From Cellvibrionaceae bacterium (GTDB taxonomy: Bacteria > Pseudomonadota > Gammaproteobacteria > Pseudomonadales > Cellvibrionaceae): a DNA stretch of 15,017 nucleotides. Made by a program: the position numbers and the translations under genes. The notes beneath the pieces are model-generated. The model did no database searches, was not told the origin of the DNA, and saw only the letters and a list, made by a program, of their open reading frames with translations. The DNA is taken from assembly GCA_021151615.1 (NCBI GenBank), contig JAGKXA010000093.1, positions 1 through 15,017 of the forward strand, written 5' to 3'. Shown piece by piece: positions 13,990-15,017 of the stretch (within the stretch, counting starts at the first letter, position 1; each line of letters starts with the position of its first letter).

Positions 13990-14805
13990 ATGAATAGCAA
14001 TCATCCTGAACAACATAAATCTACAGACGCGAGTGATCCTGAGTTGGATGTGTTTGATGATGTAGAAGAAGTGCGCGAAAGCGGACGCAAAGTGCGTCAC
14101 CGCGGCGTCTACCTTCTCCCCAACCTGTTTACCACAGGCGCATTGTTCAGTGGGTTCTATGCGGTAGTCTCGGGTATGGACGGCAATTTCGGTCATGCCG
14201 CCGTCGCCATTTTTATCGCCATGCTGCTTGATGGAATGGATGGTCGAGTAGCGCGCATGACCAATACCCAGAGCGCATTCGGCGAGCAATACGACAGTTT
14301 GGCAGACATGGTTTCTTTTGGTGTGGCCCCCGCTTTGGTTATGTTTACCTGGGTGTTGCACGATCTTGGTCGCTGGGGGTGGGCGGCGGCTTTTATTTAC
14401 ACGGCTTGTGCTGCCTTGCGTCTGGCGCGCTTTAACACCCAAATCGGCGTAGTGGATAAGAAATACTTTATTGGTCTTGCCAGCCCTATGGCGGCGGCAA
14501 TTATCGCTGCAACGGTTTTAACCTTGTCCAATTATGATCCTGAAACTGTTTGGGCAAAGGCAGGTCTAGCAATATTGACTGCATTTGCTGGTCTGTTGAT
14601 GGTCTCCAACTTCCGTTATACCAGCTTTAAGAGTGTCGATTTCCGTGGTCGAGTGCCCTTCGGCTTTATGTTGCTTATTGTTTTGGTGTTCGCGTTGTTA
14701 ATTATTTATCGCGAAGAAGGATTGTTGTTGATCTCTGCTGTTTATGGTTTGTCGGCTCCCGCAATTTGGGTGTTGCGTAAAATTGGCCTGCTAAAGGCTG
14801 AGTGA
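13990..14805 (+). CDS. pssA: CDP-diacylglycerol-serine O-phosphatidyltransferase (phosphatidylserine synthase)
   Basis: 271 residues. Integral membrane CDP-alcohol phosphotransferase that joins CDP-diacylglycerol and L-serine to phosphatidylserine, the precursor of phosphatidylethanolamine. The full family motif D-x2-D-G-x2-A-R-x8-G-x3-D-x3-D is present as DGMDGRVARMTNTQSAFGEQYDSLAD, so it is the integral type (PssA as in Pseudomonas/Bacillus), not the peripheral phospholipase-D-like E. coli enzyme. An acidic, polar N-terminal tail of ~38 residues precedes LLPNLFTTGALFSGFYA and several further helices. GAGG stands six bases before the ATG. In Pseudomonas pssA follows ilvC in the same direction; here a reversed cyclase gene lies between them, so it needs its own promoter. 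Confidence 0.96.
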   Translation: MNSNHPEQHKSTDASDPELDVFDDVEEVRESGRKVRHRGVYLLPNLFTTGALFSGFYAVVSGMDGNFGHAAVAIFIAMLLDGMDGRVARMTNTQSAFGEQYDSLADMVSFGVAPALVMFTWVLHDLGRWGWAAAFIYTACAALRLARFNTQIGVVDKKYFIGLASPMAAAIIAATVLTLSNYDPETVWAKAGLAILTAFAGLLMVSNFRYTSFKSVDFRGRVPFGFMLLIVLVFALLIIYREEGLLLISAVYGLSAPAIWVLRKIGLLKAE

Positions 14806-14829
14806 TCTGCCTGTAAATTCCGCGTATTG

Positions 14830-14871
14830 GTCGCTTTGCGATGCATCTGCTCAGGTGTTGAGCGAAGCGAC
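14830..14871. repeat. Nested inverted repeats after pssA
   Basis: GTCGCTT (14830-14836) pairs with AAGCGAC (14865-14871). Inside it, GCTCA (14849-14853) pairs with TGAGC (14859-14863). No T-run follows, so it is not a standard terminator, but it could fold in the pssA transcript and sit just upstream of the next promoter. Confidence 0.4.
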
Positions 14872-14877
14872 AAGGTC

Positions 14878-14938
14878 ATTTCAAAATCTCTTCAAAAAAA
14901 GCTTGCAATGGCCGGTGTGGGTGCCTATAGTTCGCGCC
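14878..14938 (+). promoter_or_regulatory. Strong stable-RNA-type promoter with UP element
   Basis: A-rich upstream tract at 14878-14901 (TTTCAAAATCTCTTC then seven A), -35 TTGCAA at 14903-14908, exactly 17 bases, -10 TATAGT at 14926-14931, and GC-rich discriminator CGCGCC at 14933-14938. This set is typical of rRNA and tRNA promoters under growth-rate and stringent control. The remaining ~80 bases to the window end hold no ORF start or ribosome site that fits and would be the leader of the operon. No rRNA or tRNA sequence is reached. Confidence 0.65.
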
Positions 14939-15017
14939 CTCGCTGAGCAGGCAGATTTAACCTCCGGGTTGAAAAAGCAGTTTAGCGAAATTTGTAAAAA
15001 CTGAATGAAAATAAGGG

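Noticed and set aside
13870..14442. 190-residue minus-strand open frame opposite pssA
   Set aside because: It lies against the pssA motif region, has low-complexity composition and no ribosome site; shadow of pssA.

Overview
The window looks like a chromosomal segment of a Cellvibrionaceae/Pseudomonadales-type gammaproteobacterium. The reasons are a class I (338-residue) IlvC close to PssA, an EarP/EF-P pair with Arg32, a YaiL (DUF2058) protein, and an FeS-type photolyase with a DUF2256 partner. No search was run, so the lineage is inferred from remembered family features. I saw no CRISPR array, insertion sequence, tRNA or rRNA gene, and no gene-free stretch reaches 300 bases.

Left part (1-3855). 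The 3' end of an ABC exporter gene enters on the + strand. It faces a block of minus-strand genes. Read in transcription order, these are a 49-residue DUF2256 zinc-finger-like protein (too short for a usual ORF cut-off), an FeS cluster (6-4)-type photolyase overlapping it by 4 bases (ATGA), yaiL, a two-helix small membrane protein 4 bases after yaiL, and an XRE regulator with a two-helix membrane tail. The XRE gene has its own leader with a direct repeat, and a minus-strand terminator follows it.

Middle part (3945-7223). earP and efp encode the arginine rhamnosyltransferase and its substrate, elongation factor P. EF-P carries the target arginine (R32), and a strong terminator follows. Next come an exported protein of unknown function and the C-terminal DNA-binding part of a LytTR response regulator that has no plausible start, most likely a gene remnant.

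Accessory part (7226-10367). An unrecognised 443-residue membrane-anchored protein is on the minus strand. Divergent from it are three close + strand genes: a 74-residue membrane protein, a CadC/ToxR-like membrane-bound winged-helix regulator, and a DUF421 (YetF-like) membrane protein. This is the least understood block.

Right part (10372-15017). ilvY and ilvC are divergent, with a perfect LysR-type palindrome between them, so acetohydroxyacid isomeroreductase is probably induced by its substrates through IlvY. A diguanylate cyclase with a periplasmic jelly-roll-like sensor domain sits in reverse between ilvC and pssA. After pssA the window ends in a very strong promoter (A-rich upstream element, TTGCAA-N17-TATAGT, GC-rich discriminator), which suggests that an rRNA or tRNA operon starts just beyond the right edge. 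The same kind of GC-rich discriminator follows the proposed -10 boxes of efp and ilvC.
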